This document shows positions 45,392-57,857 of a stretch of DNA of 64,000 nt, piece after piece; positions within the stretch are counted from its first letter, which is position 1; every line of letters begins with the position of its first letter. Below the pieces are notes generated by a model. The model did no database searches. It was not told the origin of the DNA and worked only from the letters and a program-made list of their open reading frames with translations. A program made the translations under genes and the position numbers. The stretch is taken from positions 18,780,190 through 18,844,189 of the forward strand of contig NC_135782.1 in the NCBI RefSeq assembly GCF_028453695.1, written 5' to 3'. Source of the stretch: Augochlora pura. Its lineage: Eukaryota > Arthropoda > Insecta > Hymenoptera > Halictidae.

Positions 45392-48300
45392 AATAATTTT
45401 ATTTATAATTGGTGCTGTGACGGGTATATTCTAGGTTAAGTCTGAATTGTACCAAGTCTGCGTTAGGACAATTTTAGATCAGCAGAAAGTCCTTCTGATA
45501 CTGTATCCATCCCCTAGCTAGCTCGTACAGGTAATTGTGGTTTCACTAAGGTACGTCGCCGAATAAATTCGCGTCTTCGGGAAGTCGAGGCGAGCCCTTA
45601 GCCTACTAGAAGCCAACGAGCCCCGGGATCTTGGCGAAAAGCAATCGCGCGATTGGATCGTGCAGCGAATGGTAACCGCAGCTGGGCCGGGCGGTCGGTC
45701 CGCAAACACCATAACTCCCGGCTAAATCAGTAATAATTACTCTACCCCGGTAGTCCCGGGAGAGGACTTTCGAAACTCAGCGGCGGCGTGCCCGGAGATC
45801 GCATAATCAGGAGTTAATGGTTGCCGCGTGAAAACGAATCCGAAATCACGGATTATTCGCGAGATAGAGAGCAGATGCGGTGAATCCGGTTGGTACGTGC
45901 GCCTCGAATAGACACGTCTCGACTCTTCGCGGCCAGCAGATGGTGCCCGCAGATTCGTTCTCAGCCCAAGTCTCGAACCCGGCGAGGGAAAAAGAGACGG
46001 GGGGAGTGGGGGAAGGGTTGGCGAGGAAGGAGGAGCACGACGCGGCGAATTCCAGTTGGAAAGACGACGCGGAGCAAGGGGGGCGGAGAAAGGGAGCCGG
46101 CGAAGTTTCTTCCAGTCGAAACCCGGAGCGCCCGGAAGTGGGATAAATTCGCCGAAGCCGAGTCGAACTGGGCTGAATCCTAATTACGACGACCCAGAGA
46201 AATAGCGACGAACGTGACCCAGGACCGAACTCCATCTCCGGAAACGAGTTAAGAGGCAAATGCCGGCAGAGACGGCCGGGGTGGGAGCGGGGAATGGCAG
46301 GTTAAATGTTGCTGCTAGCAAAGACTACCCCCCTCGGCTGCAGATGGATCGGGGTTACGCGTCCATTCCGTTTCCCCCGGGTTGCATCGAGTTGTCAGCC
46401 ACCCTTTCCAGGTGAAATTAACGCCCTCGACCTGCTCTTCCGTCCTCGGACGAACTTCCGGGCGCAGGGGTCGTCAAACTTTTCCCCCGAATCTTCGCTT
46501 GGCCCCCCTCCCTACCGTCTCCTCCGACCGTGACGCCCGCGCGACCAACTTCGATAATAATATCGCCCTGCGCGAATTAATTAACGAACCGGCAAACCAA
46601 CTCGTAAATCGCTGAATGCAACGCCGTTGAATCAACGCGCGCGCCGGGATCATCCACTGGGGCTGATGTTGGGGCTGTCAGAGTAGTAGTTGGTCAGAGG
46701 ATTTTATAGGTTGCAAGTGCGTCGACGGGTCCTTCGAACTTCTCATGATGGGTCCAGGTCTCTGTAGCTCTCTTCGAGTATATTACGTGGCATTTTATTA
46801 TCAAACTGTCCAGTGGCACAGTAATAACCTGTACCTTCAGCTATTTCCTAAGGGTTGTCCACTTTAGGGCAGTATCACAATACGACTTGACCAATCCACC
46901 GTAACATCTCTAATAAAATTCACGTAAATAGGAATCGAACGAATAAATCCAGGTTGCAACTCTCAATCGCATCTTCCTGAGCAAGACTACTTGTTCCCAG
47001 ACATGTATTACAGTTGCTAAAACCGGACATTCGCCATTTTGGGCGAGGAGGCTTAGACCGAAATTAGCCGCGTGCAGCGCGTCTTGCATGCATCGTCGGA
47101 CTCCCACGACCTTTGTGCATCGTCTATCCACGGAGGAGGTAAACGCCACGAAACATCCATTTTCTTGGGATCCATGGAAACACGCTCTCTCTCTATCTCT
47201 GTGCTCGGAAGACGGGCTCGAATTAAGCGCGATTCTCGGCGCACTTGCCGGAGCCCCGGATTAATACTCGAGACCCCGGGCTGGTTTAACCTGATCGCGT
47301 GCTACGACCGTACTTATCTCGAACTCGAAGATGTCGATGCTCCTCTCCTAATTGCCGCGTTCTTCTTCCGGAATTAATGTCTTTTCCCCCTCGGTATCGG
47401 GTCTACAACTTCTTTCTCCCCGGCAGCATTTGTTTCACGGTGTTACGCAAACAAACTGTACCGGACGATCATTCTTATCGCCGCTTAATCCTTTATGGCT
47501 TCGAGCTCTCTTCGGTCTGTAGGGATTCGTTTTCATGTAAATGTTGCATCGCATCGGCCACGGTTCACGGAAGGGTCGTCGAACGGGAGGGCTGCCATTC
47601 TCTGTTGTCCGGGGAACGTCAAAGCGTGTAATTAATACCGCAATGCTGTTATATTAATGACAATTAAATATGTACAATCGTTTGCGAGTGTTTCAACATT
47701 AATTCCCCGAAACAAATATTTCAGCAAAATGTTTCGAACGCAATTACGCATTATTAAATTACGGCCGCGGGTGAGGTTCTATAAAGAGAGGGGGTGCATG
47801 CGGTTCGAGGAAAATAACGATTTCAATAAACTGCGACAGATTCTCGATGCTCCTCATTATCTCCGCATCGAGTATAATCGAGCTAATGATTTACCATTTA
47901 TTCCGCGCCGCAGCGCGGAGACAATTCGATTACAAAATTTTTTAAAAATCCTCGGCGACTCGCCTTTGATCTCGGGAACCTTGGATATGGATTAATGGAT
48001 CTCTGGATCTCTCTAAATTGATCCAATGTGGAGCGAAACGCCGTTGATAGCAACTCGAATCTTCGCCTCGCAAATGTGTAATCCGTGCCGGATAGGAACG
48101 GCTGTATCCACGCTGTATTTCACGGCCGCTTAATCGTCAAACACGAACTCCGAAGATTCCGTAGCGCGCTGAATTAACGGGTATTACGCCGGAAAGAGAG
48201 CCGAAGATATTATTGACATCCGAATAGTATCTCACGAAACTTCCGAACTCTCGCCCCTTTGTTTTCTTTCTTTCCGTTTGCCTGCTGGCTCCTCCCCTTC

Positions 48301-48467
48301 ACCGATCGATAATCTCGAGGGTGTAAAAGCGATCCCGTTAATAAGTTCCCTTTGGAGGAATCGTGAAGTTGCCGAACTTTTTTATCAATGATGCGACGAC
48401 TAGGTCTGGGTTAATTCTAATTAAAAACAAATTAATTCTTGATGGCAAAATTATATTATCTCTGGCA
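45392..48467. other. Unique stretch, no gene seen
   Basis: Starts with GGTGCTGTGACGGG near 45411-45424, which resembles a retroelement primer-binding site but falls outside the LTR ends. Frames up to 137 codons at 45846-46259 overlap on both strands. The 112-codon frame at 47657-47995 has no recognisable domain. Confidence 0.5.
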
Positions 48468-48704
48468 AATTAGAGGTTCCTGAGATCATTTGCAGTAACC
48501 TTGCCCTTTGCAAGAATTTTCTACGAAGCACCGTTAAGGAGTTATTAACGAAAAACAACTGACCAATCATAGAGGAAGGGCGGAGCGTAGACAAGCGAGG
48601 GCGGGGCGTTGGTTGTTTTTCGTCGATAACTCGTGAACGAAGCGTCCTAGAAAATTTTTGTAAAGGAGAAAGTTGCTTGAAATGATCCGAGGAACCCCTA
48701 ATTT
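48468..48704 (+). mobile_element. Foldback element, type 2 (copy H)
   Basis: Left end AAATTAGAGGTTCCTGAG; right end CGAGGAACCCCTAATTT, its near reverse complement. This copy best shows the outer boundary, about TTAGGGGTTCCT. Arms contain CCCTTTGCAAGAATTTTC and AACTCGTGAACGAAGCG. The core has CCAAT (48563-48567) and GGGCGGGGC (48599-48607). Confidence 0.85.
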
Positions 48705-50629
48705 CAATCTATTTAAATTCTGTAACCTGGCTGACCATAAACTCAATAAAATTGCAATATGACTGATTTGAGGCTGGGAACGTAGAATCTACGTTTCGGT
48801 GGATTTTTCAAGGCGCTGGAAAGGTATGATGGATCGACGAGAGTCGAGAACGGGAAGATTGCGGGCTGGCCGTTTGCGGGGAACCTGATTCCGAGCTTTC
48901 TTCGGATCCGAGGAGCAACACGTAGACTCGTTGCATTCGGCGCATTCGCCGGGGGCGATAATAGGATCACGCGAAGATAAACTCGAGGGATTAGGGGATT
49001 ATCGAGTAACCGCGGTGCGTGCAGCCGGCGTTAATCGTATGCTAATTTACCGCTAATTCTGAAGGGAAACCGGCTAATAACTCAACAACCAACCGAGCCA
49101 GAAGATCCGCCAAGGCGGCTCCCCGTGTAATTCCGTTCCGCGGCCCTTTCCTTTCCGCGCCGTGCTCTCCGCGGGCCTGGATACTCTGCCGAACGAGCAT
49201 TATCAAGGCCTGCTATCTCTCGCCGCGCCTGCGATTCCAACCGGAGCAATACGCGAGAACCGCAAAGCGAATCATTTCCACGTGTTGGCGCGCGCCGCCG
49301 GCTAATTTATTACGCGTTCGCGTGAACAGCACTTTTTTTTTCTTACGCCCGCGCGTTCCTTTCTTTTTTCCTTCTCGCCGGGTAAACAGGGGTCGCGTTC
49401 TGAAAATTGCGGCGCGGCTAATAAATTGGCGTTGAGCGTCGTCCCGCGGACTTTGTTATTTATTCGAAGGATCGTCCAACTAGCTTCCGGCCTCTAATGA
49501 ATTTGATAGTGGACCGGTGAAATATGGCGGGAGAACTGGGACCCCTCTGTTAAATTTAAGACGGCCGGTTGCATTTTTTATTGTCGTTAATCAACCAGCT
49601 CGTTAAGATTACGCTCGGCTCATAAATTACGAACGCGACAGTTTTCTGATGTCGAGGTTCGATTAATTCGGAGCGAATTTGCTTCGGAATTATTTCGAAT
49701 ATTATTATTTTAATTCTCGAATTTCTCAGGGGAACTATTAATTTTTTAATTGATCTCTTTGTGTAGGAGACTAATAAAACTTGAAAGGTATTATAATATT
49801 AAGGAATAACAATGGAGAAAGTAGAACGAACCCGTTGGCACAGGTAAATTCGCGGAGGCCGGGTCGACAGGTACAACTGTTAAAATTCTCATCTCGACAG
49901 ATCGAATCCTCGGAAGATAGAGATAGGTTCGGGCGGCGGGGGGATCTCCTCGCCGAGATTCTCGCGCGGGGGGTGGGGGGGATTTTCGGTGGCGCGGCTT
50001 GCGAGGCGAAACGACTCCCCGGCCTGTGGAAGCGCTTTCGCGTGTTCAGCTTAACTCGAAATCGGATCCGCGTTGCAGTAGGTAACAAGTCGGAGGCGTA
50101 GGTCGGGGTATCCCTGGTAGCTGGAAGCCGCAGCGGAGCCGCCGCGAACGGATAAGACCTGGCAGGTGGCCAGCCTTCGAGATATTGCACATGTTTCTTC
50201 GGCCGCATTTGCATACCAAAGCCCCGTAAAGTGTGAAACTATTGCCGGCGGAGCCAATCCGTAGATCGCAGATTAAACGGCTGTTCGCGGGGCCACCCCT
50301 CCCCCCCGATTTCCATCTCCTTATCTGTCCGGGAAAGACACGGGGCAAAATTACACCCGATGCCTCCCCCCCCTCTCTTGTTTTTCCTGCGGGCGCGTTG
50401 TCTCCCCACGCTACGGGAAATCATAAATATTTAAACAGGGATCCGTAGGGGTTGCACGCGAAATTGCTGATCCCGGAACGTCTGAAACTGTCTTTTCCTG
50501 GGGGGATGACACGGCTGGGAATGCCTGACTGGGAATAATACTGTGGAACGATGGGAACAGAATGAAATCGTGCGAATTGCAGTCGATATAGCGAGAATAG
50601 AGTTATGGAGATAACAAGTGGTTGAGATG
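48705..50629. other. Unique stretch, no gene seen
   Basis: GC-rich with G runs near 49930-49985 and AT-rich at 49660-49800. Overlapping frames up to 147 codons on both strands (49771-50214). Nothing recognised. Confidence 0.5.
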
Positions 50630-50858
50630 GTTGCAGAGATTATTTTGAGTAATTTTTTCCTTTGCGAAAATTTTCTACGAGGCTTCGTTCGCGAGTTATT
50701 TAAGAAAATCCACGGACCAATGGAACAATAAGTACAGCTGATGCCCCGCCCACTCGACTTTTATTGGCTCTTCTTTTTTTATTAATATCTCGTTAACGGA
50801 AGCTTGGAGACAATTTTCGTAAAGGAAAAAGTTGTTCCAAATCGTCTAAGGTATCTCG
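50630..50858 (+). mobile_element. Foldback element, type 2 (copy I)
   Basis: Arms TTTTTTCCTTTGCGAAAATT with CTTCGTTCGCGAGTTATT, and ATATCTCGTTAACGGAAGC with TAAAGGAAAAAGTTGTTCC. The core has CCAAT (50717-50721), CCCCGCCC (50744-50751) and ATTGG (50762-50766). Confidence 0.82.
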
Positions 50859-50954
50859 TGAAGCATTTCTTTATCTCAATATTTTCTTAAATAATATTAT
50901 AAATAAAAATAACACACCAAGCGTCTCACTAACCTTAATTTCCTTTTGTTTCAG

Positions 50955-50993
50955 GTAAGACCAGACAACGACTTGAGAAAAGGTCCGAGACAG
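50955..50993 (+). other. Candidate 39-nt exon between strong splice-like sites
   Basis: A textbook acceptor precedes it: CACTAAC (branch-point-like) about 25 bases upstream, then a pyrimidine tract TTTCCTTTTGTTTCAG ending at 50954. GAGACAG at its 3-prime side is followed by GTAACG, an acceptable donor. The 39 nt are 13 codons, open as VRPDNDLRKGPRQ in the first frame, and would preserve phase. No flanking exon is recognised and I cannot name a gene. The frame also stays open for another 17 codons past the donor. Without transcript data this is a weak call. Confidence 0.25.
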
Positions 50994-51485
50994 GTAACGA
51001 TTTCCAATCCACTTGGCGTTTTCTACGCAGCGATTATTTCGTTCGCGACGCGTTTTAATTCATAGCGAAATGTTTACGGGCTCGCTAAAAGCCTCCATTA
51101 ACGTGGATCAATCGAGTAACGCGAAGTGTCCGCTGGCCATAAAGCCAGTTATTTCATCGACTGAATTATCAACGAATTACAATTTATCCGCTGCTCGATT
51201 CGATGAAATGCAGGTCCGAGCTCCGAAAGTGTCCTTTTCCGATCGCGAGAACCGTTGGACTGCTTTCGCAGCCGCACGCGAAAACAATCCGCCTTTTGTC
51301 CGGCGTCGGCGGAGGAGGTTTGCGGCGAATTCGATTAAACTCGAGCCCCGTTCAAACATCAGACACCGCGCGACAAATTCAGTGTCAGATCGGGATTGTC
51401 GGCAGGCAGGAAATCGCGGTTTGTATCCTGTAAGTGTTTTCACTTGTACCGGGCTCCTATTAACGCCGGATTGCTTGATCAACGC

Positions 51486-51535
<50 letters not shown>

Positions 51536-51905
51536 GCTCTCCGGGTTTCTGGACCGGTGGTCTAGACCCACGCCGCTTCCATCGAATCGTTGCTTGAACG
51601 TCTGCCGTCGCGTTTAATGGGAATCCGGCCGGTTTGCCTTCTATGTTAATGGTAATTGCAGGAAATTGTTAATAATTTCGCACGCTTTCTCCGCGGACAA
51701 TGTTCGGGGCCTTGATTGTTCGCCTTCACCTTCCCTTATCTTTAACAACCCCGCAATATTTTACGAAATTCTCGGTACATATGTTTTTGTCAATTTTATA
51801 TGGTTTTATTTTATATTTTGAGTTTGTGAAAATTGGCTTTTTGAATGGTGTATGAAGAATAGAAAGAGACCATGAATTATTTTAAAATGTTTACTTTACG
51901 ATACT
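50994..51905. other. Unique stretch, no gene seen
   Basis: The 194-codon frame at 51013-51597 crosses a GA microsatellite and is overlapped by a 101-codon opposite-strand frame, so I reject it as a gene. Confidence 0.5.
51488..51533. repeat. (AG)n microsatellite, 22-23 units
   Basis: The longest uninterrupted dinucleotide run in the window. Confidence 0.95.
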
Positions 51906-52072
51906 GGAAGCTATGTACATTACCGTAAAACGGCCTGGGATTTTTTTATGATTTTTTGAATCAAATCGTCGGGGGTATTAGGCTGATTTTTAGACTTTGG
52001 GCGAGTTTTCAATCGCTTTACCGTGGAGCAATTTGGACTTTAGATAGCTTAAATAAAACGAGAGCTGAATAG
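51906..52072 (-). repeat. Diverged inverted monomer of the ~184-bp satellite
   Basis: Read in reverse it matches 54512-54680: TTTAAGCTAT, AATTGCTCCACGG, TCGCC, AAAAAATCCCAGGCC, ACGGTAATGTAC, TTCCAG, in the same order and spacing. Clearly older than the arrays and about 2.4 kb from them. Confidence 0.75.
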
Positions 52073-52654
52073 AAATCTCCCTATTTCTTTAACAATTAAT
52101 AATAGATTAATAAAACTTTGGCATTTGGAAATCTTGTTAATTCTTTTACCATTTCAAATTGCAACTACAGAATATATTTTATATTAATTGACGGAAACAA
52201 ACGAGTTTCAACTCACACTAAAGTCAAAGTCTCAGCTCACTTTAAAATAAAAAGCCAAGATAAATGAATAAAAAATGAAACAGAAGTCCTGTAAAGAAGG
52301 AGAAGTTATTTACGATTAAACTAGATATTTAAGGAAACACCGGGTGCAGGGACTTCCTAATTCAGTCCTCGTTCCTCAGGATTTAGTGTGACTCGGCGTC
52401 CGGCGCGCGGCTTAATGCAGTCGGAATTGGATTTTTCGCGTGCCGCGGGATAATCGTGTTCCGAGCCGTTGACCTTTAATATCGAGACAGTTGGATCCTC
52501 CGCGCGCGGCCGCCGAGAGAAACGCATTCCGCCGGGCATTTGCGAAATCAATTTTCGCGTGGCTCGTGCCGCTCGTAAACGGTTGCGAAACAGCGATGCG
52601 CGCGAGCGCGCGGCACAGTGTCCCCTGATTGTCACGGATAATGTCAGGCTGACC

Positions 52655-52687
<33 letters not shown>

Positions 52688-54123
52688 GAATTCATGCTCG
52701 GGCACCCGCCGATCGACGGCCGACGATTATTCCGTGCTCGGCCGAATCGAGCCGCGGAACGTATTATCCCTCGTAAATTCGCCGGGGGATCCGTTGAATA
52801 GGAAATTAACAGGGGGGGTTTCGTATTAAATAAGCTGGCGACGATTTTATTTCGGCGACGGCCTGAATCAGCGCGACAGATCCGATGATATACTCGTTAA
52901 TACGGTCCATTAATGTTCTGTATAGCTTATTATTTCGGCCGCGCGTCAATCGCGGCGATGGCAGAACGAGCATGGGACAACAAATGTTCGATAATTATTG
53001 CTATCGCGGCGTTCCGTCATTAAATAAACGTCGCACGTGATTTGTTTCAATTGTATCCAATTTATGCTCTTGTCAACAAGACGATCATTTTCTCTCGAGA
53101 TATTAGGGCTGAGTTAAGGCAGAGTTAGCGAATTAATTGCAGAAATTTCAGGCTCCACCGTGGCAGCAATTTTCCCGCGGCCCGGCAGAAACAAACAAGT
53201 AATTTCTCGCGGGGTTTTTAACGTCGACGGCGTTTGAGATGGGGTGTTCGCTCGGACAGCCGATCAAAGAATTTTCAATCTACGAAAGCCATTAAAGTTT
53301 CAGAAGAAGTTCAGCCCGGTGGTGGATAGGGATCAGCCGACCGCGACGTCATTTTTATTAATTACAGTTGCGTCTAAAGTTGCAGCCGCTAAAATATCAA
53401 GTAATCCTAATCGATTTATCGGCGGTGCCCATCGGACGGAACTTTGCCGCGCGCTTAAGTCGCCGGATAATAAGATTGAATTATTAATTACGAGCGTCTT
53501 TGGAAAAATGGCGTCTAGTGGCCGGACAGAGAACGAAAGACAGAGAGATACAGAGACGGGGAGAGAGATAGTCGCCTAAGAGGATCGGATACTCCGCGCC
53601 CGGGGGATAAGAAAAGCATGGCCGGCAAATTAAAGAAAAACTCCCGGCCGGGGAAAAAACAGTAAGCAATACGTAGCCCGGGGCCGAGGATAATCCTTCC
53701 GTCCGTTTCTCCTGTTCTAATTATTGGCCGGCCAACGATATAATTATTTCAGCAAGGGAAGCCGTTCGCCGTTCGTTCCGTTAATGGATAATACGAAATT
53801 ATTATGCGAGACCGCGTGGCGCCCGGCTAATTCTCTAATGGGGCTGATATTTAAAAGATATTCCACGCGACCCGTTTCCACGAGGAAAAAGTGTTGGCCG
53901 AACGCTGCGCGGGGTCCTTTTGCCTCGTAATGAGGCGAACCGGACACTGCGAGAGATAATACTGCAGATTGCCTATGCTGCGGAGATATCTGTTTCTTCT
54001 TTATAAGTGTTATGACCCGAGGTACGATTTAATGAGCTTTTAAACGCGAATGCTGGTAGTTATAAAATTATTTTTCTTCGATGATAAAACTGGGTTTTTA
54101 GAAGCAAGTGACCTGGTTGAGGA
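52073..54123. other. Unique stretch up to a gap, no gene seen
   Basis: AT-rich to about 52350, GC-rich afterwards. Overlapping frames of up to 111 codons without recognisable domains; one of them crosses the GA microsatellite at 52662. Confidence 0.5.
52662..52687. repeat. (AG)n microsatellite
   Basis: About 13 AG dinucleotides. Confidence 0.92.
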
Positions 54124-54223
54124 NNNNNNNNNNNNNNNNNNNNNNNNNNNNNNNNNNNNNNNNNNNNNNNNNNNNNNNNNNNNNNNNNNNNNNNNNNNNN
54201 NNNNNNNNNNNNNNNNNNNNNNN
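54124..54223. other. Assembly gap (100 N)
   Basis: Exactly 100 N, about 230 bp upstream of the first ~184-bp satellite monomer. No repeat touches the gap directly. Confidence 0.98.
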
Positions 54224-54452
54224 ATCCCGGCCGAGTGAAATGTAGCTTTCGTTCGGTTTAATCGATGCCTCTGCACGCGCGAACTACTGCACGTTGCTGA
54301 AATGATGCCGCGACTTCTGTCGAAGGGATAATGAAGGATATTGAGATATTGTTGGGAATGGAAACAAAGTGTTGGAAGCTGAGAGGAGAAAGGAGCGAGA
54401 TAATGAGAGTCAGGTTATGTCAGCTTATGTGAGGCAGATTTGGATTTTCCGA

Positions 54453-55699
54453 GTTGCAGAAGTGATTTCTGCGAGTCTTTATTAATTTCAAGTGTACGGT
54501 TGAAAAGTAGACACTTTCAGCTTTAATTTAAGCTATATAGAATCAAAATTGCTCCACGGGAACATGATAAAAAGTTCGCCTAATCTTGAAAAACGAGTTC
54601 CAGGCCTGAAAACGTCGAAAGTTTGCTTAAAAAATTCATTAAAAAATCCCAGACCATTCTAACGGAATGTACGTTCCAGGGTCTTAAAATACATTCTTTC
54701 AGCTTTAATTTAAGCAAAGTTTCATTAAAATAGTCGCACTGGAGCCAAAGTTACAGTAAATATAGTCGTCCACTTGGGGTCAATATCGGCCCAAAAATCT
54801 GACATTTCGGCTTTTTTAATTTTTCTTGAACAGCACGGTCATTTTGACGCAATATCAATTACTAGGTCTTAAAGTAGACACTTTCAGCTTTAATTTATGC
54901 TAAGTTTTATTAAAATAGTCACACCTGAGCCAAAGTTACAGTAAATCTAATCGCCCCGTGGTATCATTATCGACCCGATGATCTCACATTTCGGCCATTT
55001 TTATTTTTCCTGAACAGCACGGCAATTTTGACGCAATATAAATTACTAGGTCTTAAAGTAGACACTTTCAGCTGTAATTTAAGCCAAGTTTCATTAAAAT
55101 AGTGCCACCTGAGCCGAAGTTACAGTACATCTAGTCGCCCCTTGGTATCATTATCGACCCGATGATCTCACATTTCGGCCATTTCTATTTTTCCTGAACA
55201 GCACGGCCATTTTGTGGCAATATAAATTACTAGGTCTCAAAGTAGGCACTTTCACCTTTAATTTAACCTAAGTTTCATTAAAACAGTGCCACCTGAGCCG
55301 AAGTTACAGTAAATCTAGTCGCCCCTTGGTATCATTATCGACCCGATGATCTCACATTTCGACCATTTTTATTTTTCCTGAACAGCACGGCAATTTTGAC
55401 GCAATATAAATTACTAGGTCTTAAAGTAGACACTTTCAGCTGTAATTTAAGCCAAGTTTCATTAAAATGGTCGCACCTGAGCCACAGTTACAGTACATTT
55501 AGTCGCCCCTTGGTATCATTATCGACCCGATGATCTCACATTTCGGCCATTTTTATTTTTCCTGAACAGCACGGCAATTTTGACGCAATATAAATTACTA
55601 GGTCTTAAAGTAGACACTTTCAGCTGTAATTTAAGCCAAGTTTCATTAAAATAGTCGCACCTGAGCCACAGTTACAGTACATTTAGTCGCCCCTTGGTT
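54453..55699 (+). repeat. ~184-bp satellite, array 1
   Basis: The box AGTAGACACTTTCAGC or a variant starts at 54506, 54690 (degraded), 54873, 55058, 55241, 55425 and 55609, steps of 183-185 bp. The last five monomers share a body (CTGAGCC, AGTTACAGTA, CATTATCGACCCGATGAT, CATTTCGGCC, CTGAACAGCACGG, ACTAGGTCT). The first monomer instead resembles those of the 57.9-58.9 kb array (GCGAGTCTTTATTAATTT before the box, CACGGGAACAT after it), and the second is intermediate. Monomers 4-7 are the most alike. Confidence 0.93.
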
Positions 55700-55749
55700 A
55701 GATAAGAACATTATAAAAAGAAACCCTGTACAGAATAAAGTCTGCCATG

Positions 55750-55837
55750 TCTCTCTCTCTCTCTCTCTCACTCCCTATATATCTCTCTATGTATCTATCC
55801 ACCTATCTATTTATCTATCTCTCTCTCGGCCGAACTC
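55750..55837. repeat. (CT)n and degenerate (TATC)n microsatellite
   Basis: CT run at 55750-55769, then TATCTATC-like tetramers mixed with CT to about 55837. Confidence 0.9.
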
Positions 55838-56060
55838 GGCGGTAGTCGCGTTACGAAACGGAGCAATCATTAATTCTATTAGCGGAGCAATTGTTATTCA
55901 GTTGACCGGGGTGGGCCCGGCTTAGTAATCGCAATTAATCGTCCGCCGCGTTGACGCCGTAGACGAATTGCCGGCTGGCACGGCGATCGATCGAGGAAAT
56001 TAATCAGCGATTTCCACGCAGAGTAAACATCGGCGGTTGCGTCGCGTTTCCGCGCGCGCA

Positions 56061-56079
56061 GCGACGACGACGACGACGA
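56061..56079. repeat. (GAC)n microsatellite
   Basis: Six consecutive CGA/GAC triplets. Confidence 0.88.
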
Positions 56080-56306
56080 ATATTCGACTTTCGCGACACG
56101 CCGAATGATTCATCGGATATATAGTACGTAACCAGGGAGAAAAATATTCCCGGAGAAATAACACGGCGCGGGTCGGATCGTAATTTTGTTTATCCGGTGG
56201 CGGCGATGGTTTTTCCGGCGCATAAGGAATGGCGCGAGGCGGCGCGGCGCGAAATTAACAGCGTCCCGGCACTGCGTTAAAAAATGTACAGGACCTCGCG
56301 CGACGA

Positions 56307-56334
56307 GGGAGGGGGGGCGTTGGGGGGCGATGGG
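56307..56334 (+). other. G-quadruplex motif
   Basis: G runs of 3, 7, 6 and 3 bases with loops of 1, 4 and 4 bases fit G3+N1-7 on the plus strand. A further G-rich run lies at about 56350-56360. Confidence 0.6.
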
Positions 56335-56675
56335 TCGCCGCAGAATCTTGGGGGAGGGGGCTTTACAGCGGTAAGACGGGCGGTGTATTTTATTAGCCGA
56401 AGAAGATGAAATTTGCATGAGATCCCTGAACTTTTGTCCCTGCCCCGACGCCGCCGTTGCTCCCAGTTTCACGATTCCACCTTTGTGGGCTTGCATAACG
56501 GCGCGAAGTTACCGCTAAGTTACGACCTGAACTTTTGCCCCGGGCCCCGACAGATTTATCGCGCACGCACACATAATAAGTGTCGGATCAAGACGGATGC
56601 GCGCGAATCAGCGATCCGAGATGAATATAGCCGCGGATCATAAAACGTTCGAGGGCTCCAAGGTCATATACTATA

Positions 56676-56820
56676 TACCGCGTGTTCCAAAATCTAACCA
56701 AACATTTTTCTGACAAAACTAAAAAATTCCTCGGACGATTCTCAACAACTTTCTCCTTTGCGAATATTTTCTCCAAGGCTTCCTTCGCGACTTATCGAAG
56801 AACAAGTATCGACCAATCGG
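56676..56820 (+). mobile_element. Foldback family, left half only (copy J)
   Basis: Begins at TACCGCGTGTTCC (56676-56688), a variant of the terminal motif beside other copies. Then CCTCGGACGATTCTC, CTCCTTTGCGAATATTTTC and TTCGCGACTTATCGAA, with a core start GACCAAT. No right arm follows, so the copy is broken after the core. Confidence 0.6.
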
Positions 56821-57857
56821 AAATATTCCTGAAAGAGATTCGTGCTGAGCACCGTTTCATCAGGAATTAAAGATGCACCAGAGAAGAATAGCATTCCACT
56901 CGCGGCGCACTTTCAAACGTTAATATTTTATAGTTGAAGGTGCGTAAAAGAAACATAAGTCAAGGAAGTATATACGCCACGAAGTTCCCGCCGTGCATAA
57001 AACGAGGCGGCTTTGCATTCTGAAATACTTCTCTCCCCGGAATTGATTTAAGAAGGCCGCGTTAACTGCTGAATTATGTAGCCGGGAGATAGCCGGCGAA
57101 GATGGCTTTCTAGGAACGGTGTAATTCGGCCAGGATTAATATGATATCGCTGGTCGCGATGGAGCAATAAACGGCCGCACTTGTTGCTCATTGACACGAT
57201 TCCGGGGCCGTTAAACCGCCAGTAAAAGAAGATTGGCTTCGGCAAAAGGATAGATTGATTTCGCGAAAACAGATAGGAATTTTTATCGGCGTCGCGTAAC
57301 GATTTCAAGCGCCGCGAAATAAAGTCTGCTATGCGGCCTATTTCTTCAAGGCATTCCCGATCATAATGGGGAAAAGCCCCGGCACGATGACGGAACGAGA
57401 GCGTTTAGGCGATAAAAGAACGGGCCGGTAATTTCGCGGCTCGCCTCGTAAAATCTATTTACTCCGGTTCGAGGAAAAGAAACAAAGATCGATGCCCGCC
57501 GTGCTCGAAACGAGAATTACGCTTTCTTTTTTTTTTATTGTCGGCAAATTGCGAAAAGCGCACGGGGATGCAGCGATAGGCGAGCTATCGCGGAACGATG
57601 CCCGACGCACGGTTTTACATCTTCATCGACCTTCGAACAATCCCCGCGCGTTCCTTCGCGAAACAAGCGGCAGAGGGAATGATTTATACGCGACGCGCGA
57701 AAATAAATTACGTTCTCGCGTTCGTTACGTTTTCTACGCGACAAGTAAGATTAATTCGTCTTGCCCGATCGCGGGACTCGAATCTCGCGCGAGAATGCGT
57801 CGATGGAAAGCGACCAACTGTGGCGCGTTGCTTACGCAGCATACTCAGAACTCTATC

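Larger units (their letters stand above)
55706..57857. other. Unique stretch between the two satellite arrays, no gene seen
   Basis: Contains CT/TATC microsatellites, a GAC microsatellite, a G-quadruplex motif and a foldback fragment, listed separately. AAACCCTGTACAG at about 55722-55734 ends near the array. The 125-128 codon frames at 56110-56496 and 57492-57869 have no domain. Confidence 0.5.

Noticed and set aside
45411..45424. GGTGCTGTGACGGG as a retroelement primer-binding site
   Set aside because: It lies 19 bp beyond the LTR end fixed by the CTTAACA terminus and AATAA duplication; no internal retroelement sequence follows.
51013..51597. 194-codon plus-strand frame
   Set aside because: It runs through a pure AG microsatellite giving a run of alternating R and E, and has no domain.
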